Assembly: GCF_040954835.1 (NCBI RefSeq)
Contig: NC_090698.1
Span: 74,568,284-74,632,283 of the forward strand
Direction of reading: 5' to 3'
DNA: 64,000 nt
DNA from: Lepisosteus oculatus
Lineage: Eukaryota > Chordata > Actinopteri > Semionotiformes > Lepisosteidae
Of this stretch, positions 31,801 through 42,111 are shown piece after piece. Under the pieces are notes generated by a model. That model saw nothing but the letters and a program-made list of their open reading frames with translations, was not told the DNA's origin and ran no database searches. The position numbers and the translations under genes were made by a program. How positions within the stretch are numbered: position 1 is the stretch's first letter; the number at the start of each line of letters is the position of its first letter.

Positions 31801-34311
31801 GCTGGGCTCAGCACTCATGGACAGGACTGAAATTTAGGGCTGAGGGTTGTGAGCACTGGACCTGCGTGACAGGGGCGCTCATGCTCAGACGGCAGCTCCT
31901 GACAGCTTTTCAGGGGACTGAGAAAGCAGTAGAAAATCACAGGGCTCATGAAACAGCAGAGCTGCCGGACGAACAGGGCGCAGAGCAAAGCTGGATCTGT
32001 AGAACAGTACTGGAGGTTTAATTCAATCAGAGACATTTCAACGTCAGTGTCAATAACCACTGCTTCCAGCCCGGCAGAACAGCTGTCATCCTCAGCAGTG
32101 CACAGATCCCACACACACCTGACAAACCTGAGCTGGCTCCCAGGGAGGCAGTGGAGGCTGCCTCAGTCCTCTGTTTCTTGGCTGGAGGCTCTGCTTGTGA
32201 GGCACAGCCAGCCTCTGCTCTGGCACATCCAGGGGCCTTCCTGCCCCAGTGACACTCTGTGCCCTCTCGGGCTCCAGGGTGACACGCCGCACTCTCTCGG
32301 GCTCCAGGGTGACACGCCGCACTCTCTCGGGCTCCAGGGTGACACTCTGTGCCCTCTCGGGCTCCAGGGTGACACACCGCACTCTCTCGGGCTCCAGGGT
32401 GACACGCCACGCTCTCTCGGGCTCCAGGGTGACACGCTGCGCTCTCTCGGGCTCCAGGGTGACACTCTGTGCCCTCTCGGGCTCCAGGGTGACACGTCAC
32501 ACTCTCTCGGGCTCCAGGGTGACACGCCGCACTCTCTCGGGCTCCAGGGTGACACGCCGCACTCTCTCGGGCTCCAGGGTGACACACTGCGCTCTCTCGG
32601 GCTCCAGGGTGACACGCCGCGCTCTCTCGGGCTCCAGGGTGACACTCTGTGCCCTCTCGGGCTCCAGGGTGACATGCCGCACTCTCTCGGGCTCCAGGGT
32701 GACACGCTGCACTCTCTCGGGCTCCAGGGTGACACGCCGCACTCTCTCGGGCTCCAGGAGAAGCCTGTTCAGATGCGAGGTTCTGCCCCGGGGGCACGGA
32801 GTCAGGCGTGTGCCCCTGCGGGCGCGAGCTCTGCCCAGCAGTGCCGGGGCTGATCCTGGAGGGCCGGGCGCAGTCCCGCAGCACCGCCCTGCCCAGCACC
32901 GGCGCGCTGGCGCCGCCCTGCAGCAGGAAGCGGTCGATGCGCGCCTTGAGGGCGGCGTGGGGCTGCGGCTGGGAGTGGCGGGAGAAGGGCACCCCCGTGA
33001 AGGGGTCGTTGGGGGGGCGGCCCCAGCCGGCCTCCCTCTTCTGGTACTCCTCCAGCGTGCCAGCGTCCACCACGGCGCCGCTGGGCAGCAGCACGGGCAG
33101 CAGCATCAGCTCCTGGGTCAGGGGGTCCAGGAAGTCCTCAGGCACGCCGGGGGGCTCAGCGGGGGGGCAGGGGGGCGGCGGAACAGGAGGGGGGGCAGGG
33201 CAGGGCGGGGGGCGGCTCTGGCTCTCCCGGTGGGCGCGGAGCACCCTCTCGACGTCCCTGGGGGCACAGCAGCTCGCCGGCTGGGCCCAGACCGCCAGCG
33301 CCCGCAGCCCCAGCGCCCCGCCGCCGCCCGCGTGGCGCAGCGTGACCCGCAGCCGCGAGGCCGGGCCGCCGGCCCACAGCTCCTGCGGCTGCGCGGGCGC
33401 CGGGGCGGCGGGGGGGCGCGGCGCGCGGAAGCCCCGCTGCTCGAAGGAGGCGGCGGTGCGGCCCCTCAGCTCACAGCGCCCCACCCGCCGGAAGCCCGCG
33501 GTGCCGTGGGAGGCGAGCAGCTCCAGCCCGCGGGACACCTGCCCGTCGTCCATGCCCCCCGCCCACAGCTCCACGTCCACGCGGCAGATCTCCAGCGCCA
33601 GCGGGAAGCACAGCGTGACGTGGACCGGCGGCCGGATGAAGTACTCTGTCCTGAAGCCCCGCCCGCGCGCCGAGGGGTCCGCCGACAGCAGGTTGGAGAC
33701 GTCATAGCCGTCCGCACACACCTGGAGCAGCAGAGAGCGGACAGCAGAGAGTGGACAGGGAGTGGACACAGAGTGGACAGAGAGCAGACAGGGAGGGGGC
33801 AGCAGAGAGTGGACACAGAGTGGACAGACAGAGAGCAGACAGGCAGGAATCGGACAGGGAGGGGACAGCAGAAAGTGGACAAGCAGAGTGAACACAGAAG
33901 GAAGACAAGAAAGGAGAGGGGAAGTGAAAACAGCATCATCACAACGGTGGCATCCTCCACACATCCACCTGGTACCTGCTTCATCTGGTACAGGGTCACA
34001 GGGCGGAGGGCGCAAGGCAGGGTACATCCTGGACTGCACAGGCAGACACAGACACTGTAGCCTGGTTTTCCAATTCCTTTCTTGCTACAAAGCGCTGAAA
34101 TCCTAGAGTATCTGGCGGACAGTGTGTGAGCAGAGAGCCGTACCTGGTCACAGTGGACAGTGTGTGAGCAGAGAGCCGTACCTGGTCCCAGTGGACTGTG
34201 GGTGAGCAGAGAGCCGTACCTGGTCACAGTGGACTGTGGGTGAGCAGAGAGCCATACCTGGTTACAGTGGATAGTGGTCTGGAAGTGAGGGAGGCAGAAG
34301 TTGATCACCAT
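28872..34311 (-). CDS. ubox5: U-box domain containing 5 (RNF37), E3 ubiquitin ligase
   Basis: Nuclear E3 ubiquitin ligase of the U-box class. Coding exons on the minus strand: 34258-34311 ([10 protein letters not shown]..., 18 residues), 32128-33721 (main exon), 31426-31604 ([17 protein letters not shown]...) and 28872-29069 (C-terminal RING-like domain). About 674 aa against 541 in human. The U-box is at residues 212-285 ([13 protein letters not shown] ... [14 protein letters not shown] ... [11 protein letters not shown]), an NLS-like AKKQR at about 532, and the last 65 residues hold a C/H cluster ([12 protein letters not shown] ... CPRC) ending DITRVHY, like human UBOX5. The extra length is a 17 x 10-residue repeat between U-box and NLS. 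The donor of the main exon is ambiguous (32128 or 32119, both phase 1), and the last exon has tandem acceptors (CAGGTCAG), of which the second keeps the frame. Start chosen because it matches the family N-terminus. Confidence 0.93.
29090..29350. repeat. Imperfect CTACTC / TCACTACTC array in UBOX5 intron
   Basis: Low-complexity pyrimidine-rich repeat (CCCTCACTACTCTCTCTACT type) immediately upstream of the last UBOX5 exon, beginning about 20 bp from the acceptor. Confidence 0.75.
29352..29935 (-). mobile_element. LINE 3' fragment in UBOX5 intron
   Basis: Minus-strand copy of the family at 8086-8970, from the 3' end (complement of AAATTTCAAGAGCTTCATTG) through the region encoding the Cys/His box. 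Frame disrupted. Confidence 0.7.
29940..31420. other. UBOX5 intron 3, remainder
   Basis: No exon supported. 30430-30860 has open frames on both strands but no recognised domain and no convincing splice context. Confidence 0.4.
32246..32755 (-). repeat. In-frame coding minisatellite of UBOX5 (17 x 30 bp)
   Basis: Seventeen 30-bp units encode [10 protein letters not shown] and variants (GTEC, SVTC, SAVC, SVAC). Unit length preserves the frame throughout and no stop occurs. The segment lies between the U-box and the NLS-like motif and accounts for the size excess over human UBOX5. Confidence 0.93.
33722..33900. repeat. GTGGACAGAGAG-type repeat at UBOX5 main-exon acceptor
   Basis: Imperfect repeats of CAGCAGAGAGTGGACAGGGA and GTGGACACAGAGTGGACAGA start at the acceptor of the main exon. 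On the minus strand they form a long CTCTCTGTCCACT-rich tract leading to CTCCAG|GTG. Confidence 0.8.
34113..34275 (-). repeat. 38-bp minisatellite carrying the UBOX5 exon-1 donor
   Basis: Four tandem units, the last being the true exon end. On the minus strand each contains CCACTGTGACCAG|GTACGG or a close variant; the native site is CACTGTAACCAG|GTATGG. Unit length 38 bp is not a multiple of three. Confidence 0.93.
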
Positions 34312-34329
34312 AACCTCCCCGTCTCTAGA

Positions 34330-35735
34330 AACCTGCATAAGAGAGGAGTCCATCTTAATAAATCCACCTGGATCATTCACAGTTGTGTGCTGTGGATCAG
34401 TTGTGGGGAGACAGAAATTCATGAGAACCCGGGTTTCTGAGCTGCACATCTGCAGAACCAAGCCTGCACTAACTCCCCTGCTCAGCCCCTTCACCTGTGA
34501 CTCAAGACTACAGATACATTAACCCTTCATTTTCTGGAGGTGTCAGGAAATGGGTTTTCCCAGATGAAAAGATCCTTGTTTTAATCAAATAAAGGTAAAG
34601 AAACATGCTATGGCACCATGAGCACACGGCCTTGCCCCTCGGAGTCTGGCTTTGTGCTGTGAAACAGAAGCACCAAAATGAAAAGGAAGTTTCACACCTG
34701 CAGCCTCCAGTCTCAGGTGAAGGGCAGAGTGAGAGCTAAATTACACACCGGATTGACACGGCATCCTCAGCCACAACCCTCCAGAGCTACAGGCCTTTCC
34801 GGCTTCATTCTACAAACTAGTGCACCAGAGCATTGGCTCAAACAGGCACCATTAATGGGGCCAGTGGATCTGTATTGTCTGGAAGACTCTCCCGGAGAAG
34901 GAGAACAGTCGCACTAGAACAGGAGTCAGTCCAAGCGCTACTGCACTATCAATCCAGAGGCGTGAAGCAGAGCGATGCTCATCTCCGCTGACTGCCTGCG
35001 CCTCAAGGCTCAGTCTGCACGAGATCCACACTGGGCTCAGGCCTTGGCCCTGAAGGCTGCCGAGAGCAGCTCCAACAGGAAGAACATGTGCACACCCTGC
35101 AGGCAACAGAAGGCATCACAGCAGGCATCAATCTGTCAGCACTCTCTGCACTTGAGACCACAACGCGTTCTGATCGCAGACAACGGCACAAGACATTCCG
35201 AGAAGTACTCGATTGAAGCAGAGGACAGGGCAGCTAGATGCTGGAGCAGTATTAGGAAATTCAGTAATCCTATAAGACCCGTTGCAAGTACACTGCCTGC
35301 CTGGGACACAGATGGGAACTGGCCAGGAATGAAATCCTGAAAATTTGCCTTCAGAAGTGAAAATACCAATTTCAGTAAAAACTCATCCCTGTGTGTAGAG
35401 CAATAAATGCAGTCAGTGCTCTTATGCTTTAGGGTATAATGTAGAGACCAGTAGCATTAAAGTGAAAATTATTTATCTGGGCTTTAATGGCATTTTCACT
35501 TGCACCAATCTGTCTTCATTCTAGACACTCTGCAGTGGCTCAGAGCTCCAGCCCACACTGCCACCTCCAGGACACACGAGGTACTGACAGAGGACAGAGG
35601 CACAGACAAACGCAAGCACACAAAGAAACCTTCTAGCCCTGAGTGCTCAGTCCTCTCGCCAACGAGCTATTCGACACAACCCCACCCCTCCCCAGAGAAC
35701 AGAAATGAAAACAAAGCACAGCAGTGGGTTTCTCT
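34330..35735. other. UBOX5 5' intron between FASTKD5 and first coding exon
   Basis: A likely acceptor for the exon with the UBOX5 start lies at about 34332 (TCTTATGCAG|GTTTCTAG on the minus strand). The rest contains nothing recognised. Confidence 0.4.
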
Positions 35736-35737
35736 GA

Positions 35738-35743
35738 TTTATT
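35738..35743 (-). other. FASTKD5 polyadenylation signal
   Basis: TTTATT on the plus strand (AATAAA on the minus strand) about 356 bp after the FASTKD5 stop codon. Confidence 0.7.
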
Positions 35744-36019
35744 GATGTGTCAACAGCAGCTGAGTAGACAGACCCGAGGCAGGGCGGAGCCCAGCTGCCC
35801 GTGAGCAGCGGTCAGTCCCGAGGAGCCCCCCGTGGGCGAGGGGCAGGAGGGAAAGTCCAGCTGCAGACTCCACAGTGTCCGGCAGGCGGGGGGACGCGCG
35901 TGACGGCGCAGACACCAAGCACACCAGCACTCCGAGGGGCAGACAGACCGTCGCCGAGATCTCCTTCCAAACGATGCATCACCCCAGAACCAGCTCCTGC
36001 GCAGCGGCCAGAGCCCTGC

Positions 36020-36112
36020 AGTGTCCGGCCCTGCTCACTCCGGAGCCCGGCCCTGTCCGGCCCTGCTCACTCCGGAGCCCAGCCCTGTCCGGCCCTGCTC
36101 ACTCCGGAGCGC
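36020..36112 (-). repeat. 32-bp triplication carrying the FASTKD5 stop codon
   Basis: Three tandem copies of GCTCCGGAGTGAGCAGGGCC plus GGACAGGGC(T/C)GG on the minus strand. The first copy includes the last two sense codons and the TGA stop of FASTKD5; the other two lie in the 3' UTR. Confidence 0.92.
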
Positions 36113-38453
36113 CGAACACCTTGCAGTGCAGATAGGCCAGCTTCTCTGTGCGCGAGCGGCGCAGCAGGGGCAGCCACTCCCAGGGCGGCAGCTCCACGGC
36201 GCGGTACCCGGCCAGCGCCAGCTGCCGCCTCTTCATGGCGTGCAGGCCCAGCAGGAGCCGCGAGCTGTAGCAGTAGTGGTTGCGGCTGGACACCTGCACC
36301 GCCAGCTTGCACGGGGCCCCCGGGGGGGGCGGCGGGGGCGCGCCTGTCGGGAACCCCAGCGTCCCGTCGGCGAGGTCCGGGGCCTGGCGCTCCTGCGCCC
36401 CTGTGGGACTCGTGTCGAGCAGCTGGGCCAGCAGCCCGTCCGTGATGGGGACCCCCGCCGAGTCCTCCTCCCAGCCCCGGGGCAGGGGGCGCCCCCCGCT
36501 GGGGTCCTGCGGCAGGGGCGTGCCCAGGGGAGCGGGCCGGCCGGCGGGGTCCAGGTGCACCTCCAGGTCGACGGAGCGCGTGTGTGGCAGGATCATGCGC
36601 CTCCTGACGAAGTGCGCCCCCTGCAGCAGCTCCCCCATGAGCGCTTCGGCCTCCCGCAGCTCGGGCCTCTGCAGCTGGTTTTTCTGGGCGAAGTCCCACA
36701 GCCGCCGGACCGCCTCCTGGCGCAGCTCGGCGGGCAGCCGGGGCCCGTCCCAGTCCGGCAGCTCCAGGCCCACGGTGCCGTCCAGCGTGAGGAGGTCATT
36801 GAGCAGCTCCAGGTGCGGCACCTCGGCCGCCCGCCGCACGAGCCGCGGGCTCAGCGCCAGGCCCAGCAGGTCGCGGGGGAACCGGCCCACGAAGGCCAGG
36901 GCCAGCAGGCCCGTAAGCAGGTGCTCGGGGTAGCGCTCGAACTCCGGCGCCCGGGCGCGCAGCTGCTGCGTCAGGCTGCACAGGAAGGCCGGCGCGTTGC
37001 TGGGCTGGTAGCCCAGGGAGCAGAAGGCCCAGAGGAGCTTGGCGGCGTCCTTGCTGCGGCAGTGCGGGGCCAGCGCCGGCACCTCCGCCGCCACGGCCTC
37101 CAGCACCCGCTCGTCCACGAAGCGCAGAGAGGAGCAGGCCAGCGCCACGTGCATGAGCGCGGGGGCCCCCAGCGCGGGCGCCCTGCGCGGCACCTCGGCC
37201 GCCAGCGCGGACAGCAGCCCCTTGTGGTACAGGTGGCTGAAGCGCAGCAGCTTGAGCACGCTCACCAGCGCGGCGTTGCTCATGTCCGGCAGCAGCTCCA
37301 GCGCCCGGTCCGCCAGCCGGCACACCGCCCCCTGCGACAGCGCGCTCTGCGACTTGAAGAGCCCCAGGCTCACGGCGCCCACCTCCTCGGGGCCCAGCTG
37401 CTCCGCGCAGCGCAGCAGCGCCCCCTCCAGGCGGGGCAGCAGGTCCGCGGGCGCGCGCCGGCCCTCCCCGATCAGGTAGAGCAGCTGCACCAGCTCGTGC
37501 GAGCCGAGCTCCGGCAGGCAATGCCCCACGCGGCTGCACACCTGCTCCAGGAACTGCGGCACCGAGCGGCCCAGGCAGCGCCACAGGTCGGCAGCCAGCA
37601 GCAGGTCGGCGCGGCGCAGCTGGCAGGCGCGGCGGCGGCACTCGGCCTCGTACAGGGCCAGCATGCTGTGGCCGGGCGGCAGGCCGAGCCGCACGAAGGC
37701 CCGCAGCACGTCCAGCAGCTGGGCGTCGCTGAAGCGCGGCAGGCTCTCGGCAGCCAGGCGGCACAGCATGGAGAAGCGCGGGTCCCCGCGCACGGGCGCC
37801 TGCAGCTCCGGGGGCAGCCGGCCCAGCTCCGCCAGCAGCGCGGCCACGCCGTCCGGCTGCAGGCCGCCCTTCAGCACCGCCACGCGGTGCAGCAGCAGGA
37901 AGGCGCGCTGCGCCGCCAGCGGGGGCGGGCGCTCGGCCAGGTCGTGGCACAGCTGCCGGTACTCCGGCCGCGAGCTCTGGAAGGCGCGGGGGTCCTCCAG
38001 GCTGTCGTAGTCCAGCTCCGGCGCCCGCGCGGGGGCGCTCTGCTGCGGCCCGAGGCCGGCCCGAGCCGGGCTGAAGGCCAGGTCCAGCAGGGTGTTCTGC
38101 GAGCTGGACAGGCGGCGCGAGCAGCTGACACTGTAGGGGTTCCCTCCTTGCCAGGCGCCCTGGGGGTCCGGCTCCTCCGCTGGCTCCCCTGCCGCAGGGG
38201 AGGGCGCTCTGCCAGGCGAGGGCAGGTGGTAGGCGGAGGGGCAGTAGGGCACCCTGTACTCCAGCCAAGCTGAGGGTCTGCCCACCAGCTCTCCCTCCTC
38301 CTCCTCCTCATCTTCCTCCTCTTGCTCTCTGGGAGCACTCTTCCTCCTCCGCTGGCCAGGGCCCGTGTCCCCGTCTTCACGCGTCCACAACACCACGGGC
38401 AGGCGAGGGCGGCGCGGGACAGCCAGCCTCCGGCACAGCACATACCACGCCAT
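36099..38453 (-). CDS. fastkd5: FAST kinase domain-containing protein 5, mitochondrial
   Basis: Mitochondrial RNA-binding protein of the FASTK family; in human it is needed to mature mitochondrial mRNAs whose ends are not set by flanking tRNAs. Single coding exon, 784 aa (human 764). N-terminus MAWYVLCRRLAVPRRPRLPV is basic and acid-free, fitting a mitochondrial presequence, followed by an acidic run (EEEDEEEEEGE, about 45-55). The central alpha-helical repeats and FAST_1/FAST_2 region include HCRSKDAAKLLWAF (about 465-478) and YPEHLLTGLLALAF. The RAP domain occupies about 714-774 (NHYCYSSRLLLGLHAMKRRQ ... WEWLPLL). Strong codon GC bias. The frame is open a further 511 codons upstream through a minisatellite, but a splice acceptor CTTGCAG|TGCAGCGG lies 14 bp upstream of the ATG, so 38453 is the natural start. 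It is nested in the 5' intron of UBOX5. Confidence 0.95.
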   Translation of the reverse strand: MAWYVLCRRLAVPRRPRLPVVLWTREDGDTGPGQRRRKSAPREQEEEDEEEEEGELVGRPSAWLEYRVPYCPSAYHLPSPGRAPSPAAGEPAEEPDPQGAWQGGNPYSVSCSRRLSSSQNTLLDLAFSPARAGLGPQQSAPARAPELDYDSLEDPRAFQSSRPEYRQLCHDLAERPPPLAAQRAFLLLHRVAVLKGGLQPDGVAALLAELGRLPPELQAPVRGDPRFSMLCRLAAESLPRFSDAQLLDVLRAFVRLGLPPGHSMLALYEAECRRRACQLRRADLLLAADLWRCLGRSVPQFLEQVCSRVGHCLPELGSHELVQLLYLIGEGRRAPADLLPRLEGALLRCAEQLGPEEVGAVSLGLFKSQSALSQGAVCRLADRALELLPDMSNAALVSVLKLLRFSHLYHKGLLSALAAEVPRRAPALGAPALMHVALACSSLRFVDERVLEAVAAEVPALAPHCRSKDAAKLLWAFCSLGYQPSNAPAFLCSLTQQLRARAPEFERYPEHLLTGLLALAFVGRFPRDLLGLALSPRLVRRAAEVPHLELLNDLLTLDGTVGLELPDWDGPRLPAELRQEAVRRLWDFAQKNQLQRPELREAEALMGELLQGAHFVRRRMILPHTRSVDLEVHLDPAGRPAPLGTPLPQDPSGGRPLPRGWEEDSAGVPITDGLLAQLLDTSPTGAQERQAPDLADGTLGFPTGAPPPPPPGAPCKLAVQVSSRNHYCYSSRLLLGLHAMKRRQLALAGYRAVELPPWEWLPLLRRSRTEKLAYLHCKVFGAPE

Positions 38454-38466
38454 CCAACCGCTGCAC

Positions 38467-39858
38467 TGCAAGACACACACACGCCACCGTGAGGCGCCAC
38501 ACTCCCCCAGCACGGCACGGCAAGACACACACGCCACCGTGAGGCGCCACACTCCCCCAGCACGGCACGGCAAGACACACACGCCACCGTGAGGCGCCAC
38601 ACTCCCCCAGCACGGCACGGCAACACACACAGGCCACCGTGAGGCGCCACACTGCCCCAGCACGGCACTGCAAGACACACACAGGCCACCGTGAGGCGCC
38701 ACACTGCCCCAGCACGGCACGGCAAGACACACACACGCCACCGTGAGGCGCCACACTCCCCCAGCACGGCACGGCAACACACACACACGCCACCGTGAGG
38801 CGCCACACTCCCCCAGCACGGCACGGCAAGACACACACGCCACCGTGAGGCGCCACACTCCCCCAGCACGGCACGGCAACACACACACACGCCACCGTGA
38901 GGCGCCACACTCCCCCAGCACGGCACGGCAAGACACACACGCCACCGTGAGGCGCCACACTCCCCCAGCACGGCACGGCAAGACACACACGCCACCGTGA
39001 GGCGCCACACTCCCCCAGCACGGCACGGCAAGACACACACACGCCACCGTGAGGCGCCACACTCCCCCAGCACGGCACGGCAAGACACACACAGGCCACC
39101 GTGAGGCGCCACACTCCCCCAGCACGGCACGGCAAGACACACACAGGCCACCGTGAGGCGCCACACTCCCCCAGCACGGCACGGCAAGACACACACAGGC
39201 CACCGTGAGGCGCCACACTGTCCCCTGCACGGCAACACACACACGCCACTGTGAGGCGCCACACTCCCCCAGCACGGCACGGCAACACACACACAGGCCA
39301 CCGTGAGGCGCCACACTCCCCCAGCACGGCACGGCAAGACACACACAGGCCACCGTGAGGCGCCACACTGTCCCCTGCACGGCAACACACACACGCCACC
39401 GTGAGGCGCCACACTCCCCCAGCACGGCACGGCAACACACACACACGCCACCGTGAGGCGCCACACTCCCCCAGCACGGCACGGCAAGACACACACAGGC
39501 CACCGTGAGGCGCCACACTCCCCCAGCACGGCACGGCAAGACACACACACGCCACCGTGAGGCGCCACACTCCCCCAGCACGGCACGGCAAGACACACAC
39601 AGGCCACCGTGAGGCGCCACACTGTCCCCTGCACGGCAACACACACACGCCACCGTGAGGCGCCACACTCCCCCAGCACGGCACGGCAAGACACACACGC
39701 CACCGTGAGGCGCCACACTGTCCCCTGCACGGCAACACACACACACGCCACCGTGAGGCGCCACACTCCCCCAGCACGGCACGGCAAGACACACACAGGC
39801 CACCGTGAGGCGCCACACTGTCCCCTGCACGGCAACACACACACACGCCACTGTGAGA
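38467..39858 (-). repeat. About 51-bp minisatellite upstream of the FASTKD5 exon
   Basis: About 27 units containing CACCGTGAGGCGCCACACTC, CCCCAGCACGGCACGGCAAG and (AC)n of variable length. It starts at the FASTKD5 acceptor; on the minus strand GTGTGTCTTGC(A/C)G is part of the unit and at least one copy (near 38672) keeps an intact CTTGCAG. Variants with TGTCCCCTGCACGGCAA occur in the distal half. All three minus-strand frames are free of stops over most of the array. Confidence 0.95.
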
Positions 39859-40136
39859 CACAAACTTCGGCCACACACTCGTCCACAGCAGCTGAGATTG
39901 CCAAGCCCTGACAGGGGGACACCAGGACACCCCAAGTCCCCACGAGAACAGAGGAGCCTCAGCGGGGCATTCGGACTCCTGCGCATTCAGGAAAGTAAAT
40001 TAAAATACAAACTGCCCTACTATTATAAATAAAAGAATACATTTCATTTGATAATGACAATAAAAAATGTTACATTTTTCAACTTGAAGAATCCTGAAAC
40101 GCATCACATAGAGAATGAACCAACTTCATCTGTCTG

Positions 40137-40640
40137 AAGAGCAGCCCCACCTGGGAGACACACAGCGGCCATTATGCACCAGCAGCCCCACCTGGGAGAC
40201 ACACAGGGATCATTCTGCACCAGCAGCCCCACCTGGGAGACACACAGGGATCATTCTGCACCAGCAGCCCCACCTGGGAGACACACAGGGATCATTCTGC
40301 ACCAGCAGCCCCACCTGGGAGACACACAGGGATCATTCTGCACCAGCAGCCCCACCTGGGAGACACACAGGGATCATTCTGCACCAGCAGCCTCACCTGG
40401 GAGACACACAGGGATCATTCTGCACCAGCAGCCCCACCTGGGAGACACACAGGGATCATTCTGCACCAGCAGCCCCACCTGGGAGACACACAGGGATCAT
40501 TCTGCACCAGCAGCCCCACCTGGGAGACACACAGGGATCATTCTGCACCAGCAGCCCCACCTGGGAGACACACAGGGATCATTCTGCACCAGCAGCCCCA
40601 CCTGGGAGACACACAGGGATCATTCTGCACCAGCAGCCTC
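40137..40640. repeat. 41-bp minisatellite in UBOX5/FASTKD5 5' intron
   Basis: Twelve nearly identical copies of CAGCAGCCCCACCTGGGAGA plus CACACAGGGATCATTCTGCAC. Because 41 is not a multiple of three, one open frame cycles through three different peptides. Confidence 0.95.
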
Positions 40641-40644
40641 ACTG

Positions 40645-41330
40645 CACACAGTTTGTGGGGAGGAGAGAAACTGCTGCAGCAGGTATATTAATGGGTAGGT
40701 CAAGGGAGACCAGACTGTACAAGTGGAGTTCAGCCCGGGCACCATGAATAACACTCCCCATTGAACTGGACTGGAAATTCCAGTTCAGACTGAAGAGTGC
40801 CACCTTCTGGTCCACCAACACCATTACAGTAACAGCTAAGTTTTCCTTGAAGGTCTTTTATCCCAGTACTAACCAGGCCCAGCCTGCCCCAGCTTCTAGG
40901 ATCAGGTTATAAGGCAATGTAAAAAAAAACACACGCAAGAAAAGTTCTAAAAGCCTACTGATGAGTCAGAATACAATCGCTGCAAGAAAACAGTCCTTGC
41001 CTCTCAGTATAAGTGTGCTGACTGAATCCAATCCACTGTGCTCCGCAAGAAGATGAAATGAAGGGGATCTCGCTCATAGAGTAGCTGGCTACAAACCGAT
41101 CCAGGGATCTCCTCCAGCTGTTTCTTGAAAGTAGCCAGGCTGGGTAGCTTGCGATAAGTATGGCCGCATTAAGATGTTAAACTCATGGGAACTATGGTGC
41201 TGTGGGGTGTGTATGGCTGTTACCAGCAGGTGTACCAGACTGGAGAGACTTTTGGTTCTAAGTCCAACCCGAATAGTCAATTAAACTACTAGCCTTGCTA
41301 TTTTCTTAGAAATACACGGGATTGCGCTCG
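40645..41330. other. Intron, with CR1-like LINE tail (minus) at 41085-41290
   Basis: On the minus strand TTCAAGAAACAGCTGGAGGA and the neighbouring words match the dispersed LINE 3' UTR. No exon supported. Confidence 0.5.
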
Positions 41331-42110
41331 GTGTCTTCTACAGTTAACGTGGCGAGAAGAAGGGGAAGGACGTATTTAACGAGCCCAGCTCTGTAACAGA
41401 CAGGGCGACAGGGCTCCACACCGCGACTTGCGCCCTGCTGTTTCACAGCCAGGTGGAGGCCGGGCACCGCCTCTCGCTCCTCACGCTGCCCAGGGCGCCG
41501 CCAACCACTGCTTCAGGGGCTCCCGGCCTGACCGCACAGCCTTGTGTTAATTCCGGCTCCTACACGCTCTGAAGGAGCGGCTAGCGGAGAGATGCCGAGC
41601 TTCCCAAAGTCACAGCGGTCTCCCTGTCCGACACCCGGCGTGTGAGCCCTAAACTAAACTCTGCGACCCTCTCTGTCGCCTCCTTCACCCGTGGGCGGTC
41701 CACGGCTTCCAGCAGCGGACCTGGCGGAGGACAAACAGGGCGTGCGAGAGCCCGTGTGAGATTTCACACCCAGACACCGACGACCCCCTGCTGCTCTGCC
41801 TGGGGCAGCGGAGAAAGTAAAACAGCAGATGTCGCACCCGAGCTGGGCTGACCAGCTCTGCCTCCGGGCAGTAAACACGCGCCGGGACCATGTGGGGTGC
41901 GCACCTGCCCGAGCCCCCGGTACCGAAGCCCCGCCAAAGTAACCCACCTCCTCTCCGGACACGCTGCAACTGAGCCAAGACCCGCAGTCCCCTCCAAGTC
42001 CAGGATCCGCAAGTTCGCCGAAACCTCACCGGCCGCCGCACAAAGGTCACGAACTCGATGACGTACAGGACCCCCGGAGGGACAAACAGAACCCGGGGAC
42101 TGGCTGTAAC
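41330..42110 (-). promoter_or_regulatory. CpG-rich block, likely shared UBOX5/FASTKD5 promoter
   Basis: CpG-dense stretch upstream of both genes with no long conserved frame. A plausible donor on the minus strand (GCGGCCG|GTGAGG) ends a possible first exon at 42030. In mammals UBOX5 and the nested FASTKD5 use a common upstream first-exon region; the assignment here is by position. Confidence 0.5.
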
Positions 42111-42111
42111 G

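Noticed and set aside
32249-34060. 603-codon plus-strand frame
   Set aside because: Antisense shadow of the GC-rich UBOX5 main exon, including its 30-bp repeat.
36021-38273. 750-codon plus-strand frame rich in Q, R, A and G
   Set aside because: Antisense shadow of FASTKD5; no domain and composition typical of GC-rich reverse frames.
38377-39986. Very long minus-strand frames (up to 1295, 690 and 517 codons) through the 51-bp minisatellite
   Set aside because: All three frames are open because the unit lacks stops; only the part from 38453 downward is FASTKD5. No family match in the repeat portion.
40115-40747. 210-codon frame of a 41-residue repeat
   Set aside because: Three-phase translation of the 41-bp array; no evidence for expression.
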